From positions 72,892,890-72,956,889 of the forward strand of contig ML679961.1 of NCBI GenBank assembly GCA_007922225.1: a stretch of 64,000 nt of DNA, in the 5' to 3' direction. Position 1 is the first letter of the stretch. Each line of letters begins with the position of its first letter. Position numbers and translations under genes: made by a program. Source of the DNA: Emydura subglobosa (Eukaryota; Chordata; Testudines; Chelidae). Positions 21,166-31,775 of the stretch are shown here, piece after piece. Under the pieces are notes generated by a model that made no database searches, was not told where the DNA came from, and saw only the letters and a program-made list of their open reading frames with translations.

Positions 21166-21483
21166 CTTGGCATTCCTGGTAGGTTTTGCCTTCTAAGTGG
21201 GGAGCCTGTAAACACCTATATACTCTATTTATTTAAATTAAAATGGTATTAATTTATGCACACAGGAACCTGGATTCACTTCCTCGGGTCCAGTCATTCT
21301 GGAATAATAAAGGAAACCTAGAAGATCCATAGATTTAACAATCACAGACTATGCATTGGCAAAATGCAAAAACCAAGTACAGTAATGTCAGTTGAAGAAA
21401 ATACTCTCAGAACTGTTCTGTTCTTTAAAAGCCTGGATCAAGATGGGGATATGTGTTCCGTTTGATGATTAGGGTCTCACTGC
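21166..21483. other. Unassigned DNA
   Basis: Nothing is recognised in this 0.3-kb interval. Confidence 0.5.
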
Positions 21484-21845
21484 ATGGTGGAAGGCTCTCC
21501 TGACCCTGGGGCACACCCCGCAGAGCCCCTATCTCCTGAAGTCAGGGCTCTCGAGAAGTCCCCTAGAGTCGGGGCAGCTGGCTGCTCTGTTTTGCTTAAA
21601 AAAAAAAAAAACCCTCAAATGGAAACATTTTTTATTTTTTCCAAAATGATTTTTTTGGGGGATTTCTGCTGCACTGCAAATTTTGTATCCAGTGTTGTTG
21701 TAATGGTGTCAATCCTAGGATATTAGACCCACCTTGTCTTTGGAGATGTTGAAATTTTTTGTTTTTTCTGATTTAGAACAAAATATTTTTGAAAATGTCA
21801 GAATTTCCTATGGAATAGAATTGCCTAGTTTCAGCCCTCTCTAGT
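21484..21845. repeat. Inverted-repeat family Y, weak copy
   Basis: The right half, with TGAAAATGTCAGAATTTCC and TAGTTTCAGCCCTCTCTAG, fits the A/T-rich half of family Y (see 50711-51313). The left half has GGGCTCTCGAGAAG and is less certain. The 80-codon frame at 21484-21726 is a by-product. Confidence 0.35.
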
Positions 21846-22394
21846 TAAACATTAAATCATCTCTAGTTAATCATTAAAATATTGACTAGGGTAACATGTT
21901 CCTCAGCCTGTTTTGGTTCAGGTCAAGCATAATAATTCTGTAGAACTATGTGGAAAAACATATTCAGAAAATTCAATTAAAAATGTGTTCTTGTCTTGGG
22001 TGGACAATGGGAGAAAGAAAAGAGTTCTTTCAGGGTAAAAAAAAGCTCCTCTGTAGTTCCTCTATATTCAGTAAGAATTGAAATTTCGTGGAGTTCCAAG
22101 GGGGGGGTCGGGGGGAAGGAAGAAATTTAATGATTGGGGCTTGTGCAAAGTTGGTGAATGTTCTTTTGCCGAACATCAGGGAAAATACTTTGCCAATTTG
22201 TTTTGCATGTTTCTGCACTCCTCCATGGTTAATCTCTTACGATTTTTCCTTCCCCTCTGACCCATACGAAAAACTACTGCAGCTTGAAATATTACAAGTG
22301 TGTTTTCTTTCTAAAGTGAAAGGGGAATGTCGAGGTGATGGATGTATATTTGTGTACATAAGGCTGATTCATTCCTGAATGTCTCAGTATTGAT
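21846..22394. other. Unassigned DNA
   Basis: Nothing is recognised. Overlapping frames at 22030-22378 in several phases are chance. A G run at 22102-22115 is interrupted. Confidence 0.45.
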
Positions 22395-23060
22395 TTAATG
22401 TTTACATGGCCAAAACTGAATGCCTCATATTTCCTTCCAAACCATCTCTACTCCCTCTGTTCCCTTTATTGACAATAACATCATCCTCCCTGTGACCCAT
22501 ACCTGTAAACTCCTCCCTTTACCTTGCTCCTTATATATTGGCCAGATTCAACTCTTACTACCTTGCAAAACATCTTAAAGATCTGACTACCCCGTCCCCC
22601 TCTCCCCCTCCAGGCAGCTAAAACTCTTCTCCCTACCCTTATCAGCTTGAAGCTGGATAACTGTAATCTCCTCACTGACTTACTTAACACATACTGTATT
22701 CTACTGTAGTTCATACAAAGTGAATCTGCTAAGATCAGGTTACTCAACTGTCATTCTGACCACATCAGCCTATCCTCATCCCCTTGAATTCCTCCTTGTC
22801 CTTGAGCATATTTTCCCACTTCTTACCCTCTGCTTCACCAATGATGCCAATCTCAATGCCTTATTTGTCCATTTTTTTTTCACAACCATCTCTTTGCTGA
22901 GTAACCATGTTTTCTTAATGATGTTATTTTTGTTTGTTACCCCTCCTCATTATATACTCTCTAATATGATTTGTAAGCTCCCTGTCTAGGAATTTTGTCT
23001 TTTTATGTACTGGGGAGCATTCCAGGACACTGTAAAGATTATTAAGTAATAATAATATGC
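22395..23060 (+). mobile_element. L2-like LINE, 3' part, plus strand
   Basis: The pyrimidine-rich strand reads like the end of an L2 ORF2: CTTCCAAACCATCTCTACTC, AACATCATCCTCCCTGTGAC, CAGCTAAAACTCTTCTCCC, TGGATAACTGTAATCTCCTC, AGATCAGGTTACTCAACTG and CTGACCACATCAGCCTATCC. It is followed by the 3' untranslated words TGTAAGCTCCCTGTCTAGG and ACTGTAAAGATTATTAAGTA. The reading frame is lost, with many indels: only scraps such as LKLDNCNLL (of the usual LDYCNSLL region) remain. L2 elements are ancient in amniotes, which fits the divergence. Confidence 0.8.
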
Positions 23061-23084
23061 CTTGGTGAATTAAACACAGAGCTA

Positions 23085-23258
23085 TAATCTGGAGGAGATC
23101 TGTGTTCTTCTGACACTACTTTTAGGCAAGTCTCTGAACCTCTTGCGCCTCAGTTCCTGTTTGTAAAATAGGAATGATATTAACCTACATCAGAAAAGAC
23201 TTCCTGAGACTTTACGACATAATAGTGGGAAAGTGCCAGATAAGTGTAAAGAGAAGCA
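23085..23258 (+). mobile_element. MIR-like SINE, plus orientation
   Basis: TTTTAGGCAAGTCTCTGAAC, GCCTCAGTTCCTGTTTGT and AAAATAGGAATGATATTAAC follow the SINE centre and 3' part. It starts right after the L2-like 3' end, whose tail it resembles; MIR and L2 are thought to share retrotransposition machinery. Confidence 0.7.
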
Positions 23259-23259
23259 T

Positions 23260-23710
23260 GTCTAGGACCTGGGTCTGCGGATTCCCCTGGCAGCAACCAC
23301 CTCCATGCCACCACTTAACAGCTCTGGAAGTAGAAACGCTAGACAGGTCAAGACCCTCAGGCCACCACAGAGTGTGCCACACACAAAGGGCCCAACAGAC
23401 AAGACGTTCTTGATTGGCCTGGATACAGGAGGTTTGTCTTTGCAACTAGGTGGATTCCCAGCTTACTTCCTCTCACTGCTCTTGATCCCAAGGTCCTGGC
23501 CTTTGATTTACCTCCTGGTTCCAATACCCAGTTTCTGACTTGGTCTTGTCTCATGCACGTGACTTCCAGTTCTTCATCTCAGCCTTGCCTCCTGATACCA
23601 TCTCCCCTGACTTTGGCCCCAGGTTCCTGACCCAGAATTGACCCATGACTCTGATTCCTGACAATTGATTCTGGCTCCAGCCAGTATACCCAGTCTTGAC
23701 AGTAAGTGCA
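23260..23710. repeat. C/T-rich segment with loose TTCCTGACC-type periodicity
   Basis: CCTGAC, CTGGTTCC and CTCCTGATACC words recur every 15-25 bases between about 23470 and 23700 without exact repetition. I have seen similar tracts in chelonian repeats, possibly inside an LTR. Three overlapping frames (77-79 codons) in different phases are by-products. Confidence 0.3.
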
Positions 23711-24529
23711 AAGTATTGTTAAGATGAGTCAGTGATAGAGCCTGGTTTAGGATTTAGACCTGTGGTCAATCTAATATATAGGTACACATGAAAAAATGTT
23801 GACATGTCATGGAAGTTTCATGAATTTAAGATAGGCCAACTTTGTCAAAAGAACACCAAAAACATTTGCATTTAACATTTATCTTTTGTGGGATTAATCT
23901 GAACCTCTCCTTCCTTTGTCCTCTTTGCCTGGTGCTACTCTCTGCCCAATGGATGGGACATTTGGCACTCATCCAGCAAAGTGGCACTGCAGTGATCTGA
24001 TACCTGCTTTAAAAAAATAATCCTCATTTAATTAGAGACGACATAGCATTTGCCTTGGACAAATCTTTGTAGCCCTAGAGTGAATGCTGCATGTGGCCCT
24101 CAGAAGTACATTGGATTACACGTCCCTGTGAAAAGATCTGTGTCTGGTTAACACTGCCCTCTGCTGGATGGGATCTGACTCACGTATTGCTTATGTCACC
24201 TTCTAGTTGTGGGAGGCAGGCCAAGAGGTTATAAACCCTATAGCACTACTGCTAAATAATGGTAATTTGAATGAGATAGTAGATGCCTGTGTTGTTATGC
24301 CAATGGGTTCTGAATTTTGTTCCACTTTCTAGATATGTGTGGTTTAAGTAGCAGAAATCATGCTATCTGTATGTTTGTGTGCGTTGGCTATAGATTAGTG
24401 TCTGAACAGACCTCTTAGACTTAATTCAGATCAGGTGAAATGTAATCTGAAAGGAAAAGTTTAGGAGGAGATGCGGTGTTACCAGCACCCCTGAATTTAT
24501 CATAAGCCTCTCAATATTTGGTGATATTT
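23711..24529. other. Unassigned DNA
   Basis: No coding or repeat signal, apart from the CTCF-like motif listed separately. Confidence 0.5.
24154..24167 (-). promoter_or_regulatory. CTCF consensus match
   Basis: On the minus strand the site reads CCAGCAGAGGGCAG, which fits every position of the degenerate CTCF core CCASYAGRKGGCRS. A match this short can occur by chance, so occupancy is not implied. Confidence 0.45.
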
Positions 24530-24775
24530 GTAAGGTCCCAGCTCTTGGAAACGTTGTGAGAATTCCAGCCTTCATTTTAAAAGAAAGTTTCTAGCCATTC
24601 TGATTGCAGAGAAAAGCTTGAAAACATGAATCAGACACAAGAAAGCAAATAAAAAGAACTCAAAAGTTATTTTTACGTATTCGCTTTTTAAAATTTCATT
24701 ATTTTTAATCCAATATCATGATACTTTGGAGCCTGACTCATGACTTTCAGATGCATGCAATTGACAATAAAGCAC
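24530..24775 (+). repeat. Interspersed repeat family X, copy 2
   Basis: GCAGAGAAAAGCTTGAAAAC, AATAAAAAGAACTCAA, CAATATCATGATACTTTG and ACTCATGACTTTCAG match 16690-16990 in order and orientation. No frame. Confidence 0.6.
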
Positions 24776-26166
24776 TACCTTTTACTCCTCCACATGAAGC
24801 ATTTTGCATGTGAGGAACCAATCAGCATCTATAAATCTCAGCCATGTCAAGGAAAATAGAAATACCCATATGACCAAGGCCGTCAGCAGGCTGAAAACAT
24901 AATCCCGGCCTCCTTGGAATGTAGGCCACCCCCACACTGAGTCATCTTCTTCAACATTATTTACAGTGAGCTAAGAGTTGTTGTAGTGTTTGTGAAACAG
25001 AACAGTAGCTTCACATCCTTGGAGAGGAACAATAGGCTGTCACTGATGGGATCCACCTCGTTTTTTGTTGTTTCAAAGGTGCGACAACAAAAAAAAAAAA
25101 AAAAAAGAATATCTATTTATAGCCAGATGAGAAAAGGGAGAGAGCTGGAGGAGAAACAGTAAGCAAACACTATTTACTAGTATGGGAGAAGTGTCATCAG
25201 CCCCACTTTTCTCCTTCTCTGGAGGAACTTTCAGAAGCAATTGTCTGAGATATATACATTTTTCATACGATTAAACTGCTGTGTTTTTATTTTTCCTTTT
25301 AAAACTTTTTTTTTTGCAAACACGTTTCAAAGGATCCTTGACTTCTACTCTTCCACCTCCATTCCATAAACTACAGATTGTGTCTGTGCCTAAGTGACTC
25401 ATCAGGAAAGTAAAAAGAGAATCCCATTTCCAGAGTTAAAATTAGCTGGAACGACACACCTCTCCCCCTATATACAAAGAATAAGAAAACATCCTTGTGT
25501 ATTTAGGCATTCAACAAATATTTCATACATACAGTGTGTGATGGTCAGCCAAAGGTTCCCTATCTGTTATCACTAGTAATACTCCAAAGCAATCAGGAAT
25601 AAAGTTTGCTGCAAAATGGCTGGATTTTCTGATATTCTAGGGGAAATTCTGAAGCAGAGTCAGATGCATTAAATAAATTGAGATTTTTATAAAACAACAT
25701 TATAGCAGGAATTTATCCAATCTGGTTTTGGATCTGTCCACTGCCTCAGTTTCTCTTTCCCCAGATAATCACAGTGGCTACAGTCTGAATAATCTTCACT
25801 TTTTGGGAGTCTGTTTTATTAACTTAAGGATCAGAACATCACAGCTTTCCCACCTTAGCTGGATCACTAGCCTTAGTGCAGGGTTCTAAAGTCATGTCCC
25901 TGCTGAGACTTTTATCTAGCAAGATCCTCTTCCCTACAGAGCTCTCTCCCACAAAGAAGATCTACAAAGGAGATCTAATCAGTCTAGGCCTCTTCACTAG
26001 CCTTTTCCTCCAAGAATCTTTAACAAAGCACTCACTCCCAGAGCTGCTGTTACCTGGAGTATCCCTCATTGAATGCATGTTGTTCTTCGTTTTTTCCAGT
26101 AGACCTGCGTTCTGAGTCACATGCTTCCATCATGTGATCCCTGACCTCATTCTCTTTACTTGGGGA
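24776..26166. other. Unassigned DNA with an A run
   Basis: An A run at 25089-25106 is the only clear feature. The 79-codon plus frame at 25876-26115 has no recognisable domain. Confidence 0.5.
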
Positions 26167-26205
26167 GTTGGGCCACACCTGAGACAGGTGAGGCTGTGCC
26201 CCAAC
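26167..26205. repeat. Imperfect hairpin
   Basis: GTTGGGCCACACCTG and CAGGTGAGGCTGTGCCCCAA pair around AGA with a small bulge. It may be a remnant of an inverted-repeat element; nothing suggests an RNA gene. Confidence 0.5.
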
Positions 26206-26729
26206 CTCCTTGAATGGCAAGATCACCATATGACAAACACATAGGCTAACTCCTGTGTCATGAATTCTGGTATTAAATTCAGTTTATTGTATGCCATTCC
26301 CACATTTTCTGCTTTCAGGACGATGTGAATTTTTGTAATGACACTATGTAACTGCATCATAGAAATTGTCAGGGGAAAGCTGGAGGCGTTGGCACCGAGG
26401 TAGGGCAATTGGTATCAGGGAGGCACTGCAGCCAGTTTGGAATTGTGGTATAAGCACATTAGCTGAATATTGCTGCTAAAATGATCAGCAGTGAAATGAT
26501 TGAAATCTAAAAATGTTTTCTTAAATATCAACATTATTAAAGATAACAATATCATTGAGATGAATGAGGCTATTCACACTTCTCAGAATTATTGTTACAG
26601 GCTGTTTGGAGACTCAAATTCAACGGTACATCAGTTTACACTTGAGCCTTGTTTTCAAGGTTAGTTTTTTGACCATGAGGTCTAGAAACATAGAGCTATA
26701 GACTCTCAAAGGTGCACAGCATCCACAAT
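26206..26729. other. Unassigned DNA
   Basis: Nothing is recognised. Confidence 0.5.
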
Positions 26730-26905
26730 TAGGGCCAGAGTTTCAAAAATGCTTAGCTCTCATTTCAGGCACCTAAATGAAGGGGTCAGATTTTCAGAAG
26801 TTAGTAACCAACAATTCTTAAGAAGAATAGCAGCTGTTCAGAGCTACTGAGATTTTCTGAAAATCTGGCCTCTCAACATGGGAGCTGTTGGGTCCTCAGC
26901 TCTCT
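26730..26905. repeat. Inverted repeat of the GGCCAGATTTTCAGAA type
   Basis: GGGCCAGAGTTTCAAAAATG and GGGGTCAGATTTTCAGAAG on the left are mirrored by TTTTCTGAAAATCTGGCC on the right. The centre has AGCAGCTGTTCAGAGC. Related copies are at 20030-20250 and 55310-55400. Confidence 0.5.
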
Positions 26906-27654
26906 TAAAAACATGAGCATTTAAATTCCAACATTGTTACATATTTCACTAATGATCATTTTAGAAACAACTTTCTTTTATTAAAAGTTAGCTCAGATTC
27001 TGGAGGTCAGTTCTGCAGCAATGGAAGTTCATGGTTCTAGAATGGTGAACACCTGGTGCCCTGTTATAGGGTGTATATACATCCTTTGAGTTCTACCTTT
27101 TTCTTGCCCTGTCCCCTTCCTGTCTCACCACTGCTCCCAGAGAAAGATATGATAAACCCAAAGCTGCATATCTCTTACAATATTAGCTGGTACTGTTTAA
27201 ACTACAAACATCTTGAATCTGAAGCACCAGGATTTTCTTTGATTCTTTTCTCTCTCTAATACCTTGCAGCATCTTGTCAGTTCAGCTGCAAGATTCTAAT
27301 TGCTTAGGAACAAATTTCTCCCTGAAAATCTATAAACACTTAAAAATTGAATGCAAATATGTGCATAGCATGTTTTTCTATGGACAGAATAATAATTTAC
27401 AAAGAATGCATTGTTTAAAGTAAAATACGAATTTCAGTAATCCATAAATAAAACAAGCAAGCAAGCAAACAAAACACCTTTTTAATAATCTCTTTTTCTA
27501 ACAACATCCTTGCAGAATATGTTATATAAGGCCTGTCTTCATACTCTGATTTTTTTCTGTGCGGGCGGTTTGAGCTGGCTTGTCTCCACGCACACGCACC
27601 CTCTCCTCCTGTCTTTGGTGGGTCTGAGTGTTTTAATTTAATTTGTCTTTATCT
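26906..27654. other. Unassigned DNA
   Basis: Only a short (CAAG)n-like stretch at about 27453-27475 stands out. No coding signal. Confidence 0.5.
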
Positions 27655-27785
27655 TTCTTTCTTTCCATAGCCTTAGGAGCCCTAATTATGGACCAGAGAC
27701 CTATTGTGTTAGGCACTGTACAAAACCAGAACAAAACCAACCGTCCCTGCCCCAAAGAGCTTTATGCTGGAATAAATTCACAGCT
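27655..27785 (+). repeat. Interspersed repeat fragment (tRNA-SINE/MIR3-like tail region)
   Basis: AGGAGCCCTAATTATGGACC, TATTGTGTTAGGCACTGTAC and TGCCCCAAAGAGCTTTATG follow a word order common to dispersed amniote repeats. It is followed by a short palindromic element at 27785-27860 (CCATTGACTTTAGTGGA core). Confidence 0.5.
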
Positions 27786-27865
27786 GGTAAAAGGCTGCCA
27801 CTCCATTGACTTTAGTGGATTTCTGTTCATGTACACTGTAGGCTGAATTTGGTCCATAGTTAGCT

Positions 27866-28060
27866 TGTTTATAATCCATACATTTAAATAGAGATGAAGC
27901 CAATAGGATTCTATAGGAGTTATTTTAAGAAATTGTATAAAATGTATTCCTTTCTGTGGGTTTACTGAACCATTCAACATTGAACCAATCAATATTTTGT
28001 ACCCAAGATATAATTCTTTATTTAATGCTATTAAATGGTTCATAAATCCTATACATTATA
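27866..28060 (+). repeat. Diverged local duplication, left unit
   Basis: AATAGAGATGAAGCCAATAGG, shortened to AATAGAGATGAA plus AATAGGATTCTATAGG, then TTTACTGAACCATTCAAC and AGATATAATTCTTTA are repeated in order at 28246-28470. The offset is about 430 bp. The two units differ by scattered substitutions and an extra stretch of about 45 bp in the right one. Confidence 0.75.
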
Positions 28061-28245
28061 TCATTTTCTATTAAATTCTACATGACTTTTTCATGAGAGA
28101 AATAAAATAAGTATTTGTTACAAGCATTACAAGGCAGTTATACAATGAGCAACATTCAGTAAACCACATAGTATTGTAGCTTTAAATCTCCCCTTTCATT
28201 TTCGCAGGGTGACGGGTATTGAATATCACTGAGCTCCAGGTTTTT

Positions 28246-28470
28246 TTATAAAATCCATACAGTTAGATTGGATTATGATATATGTTTTGTTTTTTTTGCA
28301 TACCTTGGAATTTAATAGAGATGAAAGTAATAGGATTCTATAGGCATTGTTCTAAACACCTTACATAATATACTCCTTTCTCTGAGTTTATTGAACCATC
28401 CTATGGCATTTTATAGCACAGATATAATTATCTAATTTTATCACATGGTTCTGGGACCTTAACATTCAAT
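28246..28470 (+). repeat. Diverged local duplication, right unit
   Basis: ATAAAATCCATACAGTTAGA, AATAGGATTCTATAGGC, TTTATTGAACCATCC and CAGATATAATTATCTAATTT parallel the left unit. It could be an old tandem duplication or two insertions of one unknown repeat. Confidence 0.75.
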
Positions 28471-29257
28471 CCAACATACAGAATACTTCCTTTTGGTGGC
28501 TCAGGTTGAATTTTATGGCTTCAAAAGTGTATCTGTTGCACAAATATCCCTGTAACCACCCTGTCTCTGAGGCTCATCTGCAGTTAAACTTTCACAGTTT
28601 GGGGAAAAGGTCATGAGTTAGAGAGAAGAGTCCCTAGATGAGCAGTTGTATGGAAGCTCCTGTAAGTTTCATCAGTTTGGGACCTGCAGCAACCCTGAAT
28701 TTGGATGGTGGAAAGCCCCACTCCCCCTCTTCCTGGGCCGTACCTTCTGTTCTGCATTTCCTAAGAGATGCCACACAGAATCTCACCCAGTAACAATCTG
28801 TTGTAGAAAACACAGAAGACAAATACTTTAAATAGATAGAAAGGAGCTTGGTGTCAAGTGCAGGCAAAAGTGAAGCACAATTTAGGGTCACTCTTCAGTA
28901 GTAATGAAGCAGACTCCCTCAGAGATATGGGTCCCCTTGCCTGTAGCAACAGATTGCATTAAGTGCTTTACCAGTAAACAACCACACTATGTAGACAGTT
29001 ACTGTAGGAACTGTGGGTACCAGAATAATTCTCCCAGAAGAGCATTTTAAAATAGCAATGTAATTAAATATAATGGCAATAGTTGAAAGTTCCCTTTCCT
29101 CCTCCCCTTGCCCAAAAAGAGGAAGATACAGAGCAGTTTAAGGGTAATGTGGCCTATTTAATTCATTTATGTGTCTGTGGTAGGGGATTATACTGTGATG
29201 ACTTTATTAATTAGTTACAAATGGAGAGTAACAAAACAACAGATTGTCTTTTCACAT
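28471..29257. other. Unassigned DNA
   Basis: Nothing is recognised. Frames at 28634-28891 (minus) and 28646-28831 (plus) overlap and are unremarkable. Confidence 0.5.
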
Positions 29258-29320
29258 TGAAGTCACTGGAAAGACTCCCATTGATTTTTAATGGGCTTTG
29301 GATCAGAGCATTAGTGGTTA
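29258..29320. repeat. Short palindromic interspersed repeat, copy 7
   Basis: ATTGAAGTCACTGGAAAGAC and CCCATTGATTTTTAATGGG are the opposite arms of the TTGAAGTCAATGG-type palindrome, followed by TTTGGATCAGAGC. Confidence 0.5.
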
Positions 29321-30364
29321 TGAAAGGTAACAGATTGACAGACCTGGAATTTTAAGTCTTTTATCTACAGAACAGGTCTAATACAAGCATAAGCATTGCA
29401 AGCTTCCCCATAGAGACCCAGTCTAATGCACCTCAATCATGATTTGAAAGAGGACCCAATCAAGAGAGTTTGTTGACATTGCACATTGCTAAGGATATAT
29501 TCCACCCGCCCCCCGCCTCCCGTGCACCCCACCTTCCACACAGCTGTGATTATGGTGTAAACTTTAAACGTATCTTCACTCAATTTTAGCCAACTGTGTA
29601 ACTCACATAGACTGTACGTATGATATATTCCTGGTTTGATGGAATAAATTCAAGAGTGACCCCTTTCATTGAAAAATGTACTGTGCTAATGATAAAGGAA
29701 ATTTAAGATACATGTTTAGGTTGCCCTGGTAGCATTACAGATGCTGTTTTGCTTTTATTCTTATGTCCTACATGTAGATGTTAAAACTGATGCAGTTTCA
29801 TTATTTGATGGGAAAAATCTGAGCTGGAGTAGTTGATTAACTTCTCAAATAATTAACATTAATATGGGAGCTTCATTGTATCATTTAAAATATGTGTAAG
29901 CTGAATAAGCAGGTGAGGGTAGGGACAAATGGGAAAATATCAAAAGGGTATTTGACTTAATGGTGCCCAAAAGCAGTCAGACATTTAATTAATTTGTTAG
30001 TGAGAACACTGTATACTGAAGTACATTTAAACTCCTAATAGCGACCTTGTAAAAAAAAATATTCACTGTTTGTGACTACTGTGTCTTTTTACAAGCCAAA
30101 AGAGATTTTCTAATTGCCAAGGACTTCAAAGTCCACCAGGTATCTCAAGTTGTTATTTCTTTCTGCCTCTATTCTGTAGCATGCACTATGTTTCTGTTTT
30201 TATTGGATAAATTCCCTTCATTTTTAAAAGATTTAGGAGAAGTACTACTCTAGTTTTCCTTGGCAACATTACAGATTGCTTTCAGCATCATGCTTGCTTT
30301 TATACTTCCATTGTGTGTACAGATGTTAAATGTAGTGAAATGTAGTTGTTCTACCTGAAAAGAT
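29321..30364. other. Unassigned AT-rich DNA
   Basis: A C-rich patch lies at about 29502-29530. Words such as AATAATTAAC occur near 29850 but are expected in AT-rich DNA. No coding signal. Confidence 0.5.
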
Positions 30365-30560
30365 GAGACAACATTGTCTAGTGCTTAGAGCAGGAGACTG
30401 TGAATCAGAATAGTGGCGATTGATACTGGGAGAACTGAATGATCATTGACTTTGTTCCTAACTTTTAGACTGTTGGGCAGGTATGTTTCCTCTTTTGTTA
30501 AATGAGGACAATAATACTGTCTCCCTTTTTTTCTAATATTGTCTGAGATCTCCAGAAGGA
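30365..30560 (+). mobile_element. MIR-like SINE, plus orientation
   Basis: TTGTCTAGTGCTTAGAGCAG and GACTGTGAATCAGAA form the tRNA-like head; TTGTTAAATGAGGACAATAA is the end of the conserved centre. The B-box is decayed. Confidence 0.65.
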
Positions 30561-30744
30561 ACCTGGTAGATTTTGCAGGGGCACAGTGTTTATTTTAAAT
30601 TATCATTAATAAACTTTCTGCAACCAGAACATCAGTCACATTTTCTTTTTAAGGCAGAACAACATTCAGCTCTCTCCTTAACGTTATCGATTCTGCATGG
30701 CTAATACTGCTAAACATTTGTTATCACTAATGTGATCAGAAGTG
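30561..30744. other. Unassigned DNA
   Basis: Nothing is recognised. A short TTGACTTCAATGG-type copy follows at 30745-30815 (ATTTACTTCAATGAGGC). Confidence 0.4.
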
Positions 30745-30821
30745 ACTTAGGCACATTTACTTCAATGAGGCTCTGCAGTAGTGTGTCTGCACATAGTGAA
30801 TTGGCGGTTCAGGGCCTCAAT

Positions 30822-31080
30822 GGACATGTCTATACATCAGCTGGGAGGTGTGAGTCCCAGTGCAGGTAGACGGTCTTGCACTAGTTCAGCGTTAGCTAAC
30901 TCTCTAAAAATAGCAGTGTGGCTGTTGTGGTACTGGCAGCGATTCAAGCTAGCTACTGCAATCCTAGTCCTTCCGATTCCCCCCTGGGTCCAAGCTTGGA
31001 TGGCTAGGCAGAGCCACTGCCAGTGTCACAACAGCCACACACAACAGTACCACAACAGCCAGTATGTGTAGACATACCTA
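30822..31080. mobile_element. GTCTACA-ended MITE, second family
   Basis: The left end ACATGTCTATACATCAGC and the right end AGTATGTGTAGACATACC are inverted. AAATAGCAGTGTGGCTGTTG on the left is partly mirrored by CACAACAGCCACACACAAC on the right. The element has no frame of its own; the 96-codon frame at 30781-31071 is a by-product. Confidence 0.7.
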
Positions 31081-31184
31081 ATAATGCATAAGGGTGCAGA
31101 AATGTGCTAATGCATTGGAAGAGTGTATGTCATGTTATCCTCTAGGATCTCATCCACTAGAAAAGGATAATCTCTCTATTCTGT

Positions 31185-31275
31185 GGTTAGGAAGGATGGT
31201 CTGGTGGTTAAGGTGCTGGCCTGGGGATGCAGGATACCAGTGATGAATTTCCTGTTCTTCCACAGACTCTGTCAG
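31185..31275 (+). mobile_element. MIR-like SINE, 5' half (interrupted)
   Basis: GGATGGTCTGGTGGTTAAGG, with CTGGCC next to it, is a clear tRNA-like A-box region, followed by a weak B-box and TTCCACAGACTCTGTCAG. The SINE continues at 31625 after two inserted elements. It is tRNA-derived but not a tRNA gene. Confidence 0.7.
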
Positions 31276-31277
31276 TG

Positions 31278-31343
31278 CCTGATCCTACCCCATGGAAGTC
31301 AGTGGGAGCCTTACCATAGATTTCAGTGGGCACAGGATCAAGG
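31278..31343. repeat. Short palindromic interspersed repeat, copy 9
   Basis: CTGATCCTACCCCATGG and GTGGGCACAGGATCAAGG are inverted ends around GAAGTCAGTGGGAGCC. This is the best-preserved example of the family. It sits between the SINE head and the MITE. Confidence 0.6.
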
Positions 31344-31352
31344 TTTTAGTCT

Positions 31353-31624
31353 ATGTGGGTACATCTACAGTGCAATAAAACCCTCGTGGCTGGCCTGGGT
31401 CAACTGACTCAAGCTTGTGAGGCTTGTGGGGCTATAAAATGGCAGTGTAAATGTTCAGGCACAAGCTGTAGCACAGGCTCTGAGACCCTGTGAGGAGAAG
31501 ACCCTGTGAGGCTCCAGCCCATGTCTTACACTGCAATTTTATAGATCTGCAGCCTGAGTCTAAGAAGTCTGATTTAGCTGACCCAGGCCAGCCTCGGGTG
31601 TTTTATTGCATTGTAGACATACAC
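31353..31624. mobile_element. Palindromic MITE, GTCTACA-ended, copy 2
   Basis: The left terminus GGGTACATCTACAGTGCAAT with AAAACCC mirrors GGGTGTTTTATTGCATTGTA with GACATAC on the right, so inverted termini of about 30 bp are visible. TGGCCTGGGTCAACTGACTC mirrors GACCCAGGCCAGCCTCGG. The centre carries the palindromic words around GAGACCCTGTGAGGAG. It is the same family as 7804-8092. It interrupts a SINE, which shows it moved after the SINE inserted. Confidence 0.85.
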
Positions 31625-31775
31625 TCTGTGCCTCCGTTCCCATCTGTAAGTTGGGGATAATACCACTTCCCTACCTCACCGTGGTGTTGTGAGGGTTCAT
31701 ACATGTATTAATGCCTGTGAGGCATACAGATTCTACAATACTGGGGGCCATTAAGTAAGTATCTTAGGTAGATAA
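31625..31775 (+). mobile_element. MIR-like SINE, 3' half (interrupted)
   Basis: GTGCCTCCGTTCCCATCTGT, AAGTTGGGGATAATACCACT and GTGGTGTTGTGAGGGTTCAT are the conserved SINE centre and 3' region, in phase with the head at 31185-31275. Confidence 0.8.

Noticed and set aside
31185..31220. Possible tRNA gene
   Set aside because: The A-box region belongs to a MIR-like SINE; acceptor stem and anticodon arm do not fold. The same holds for 49965-50030.
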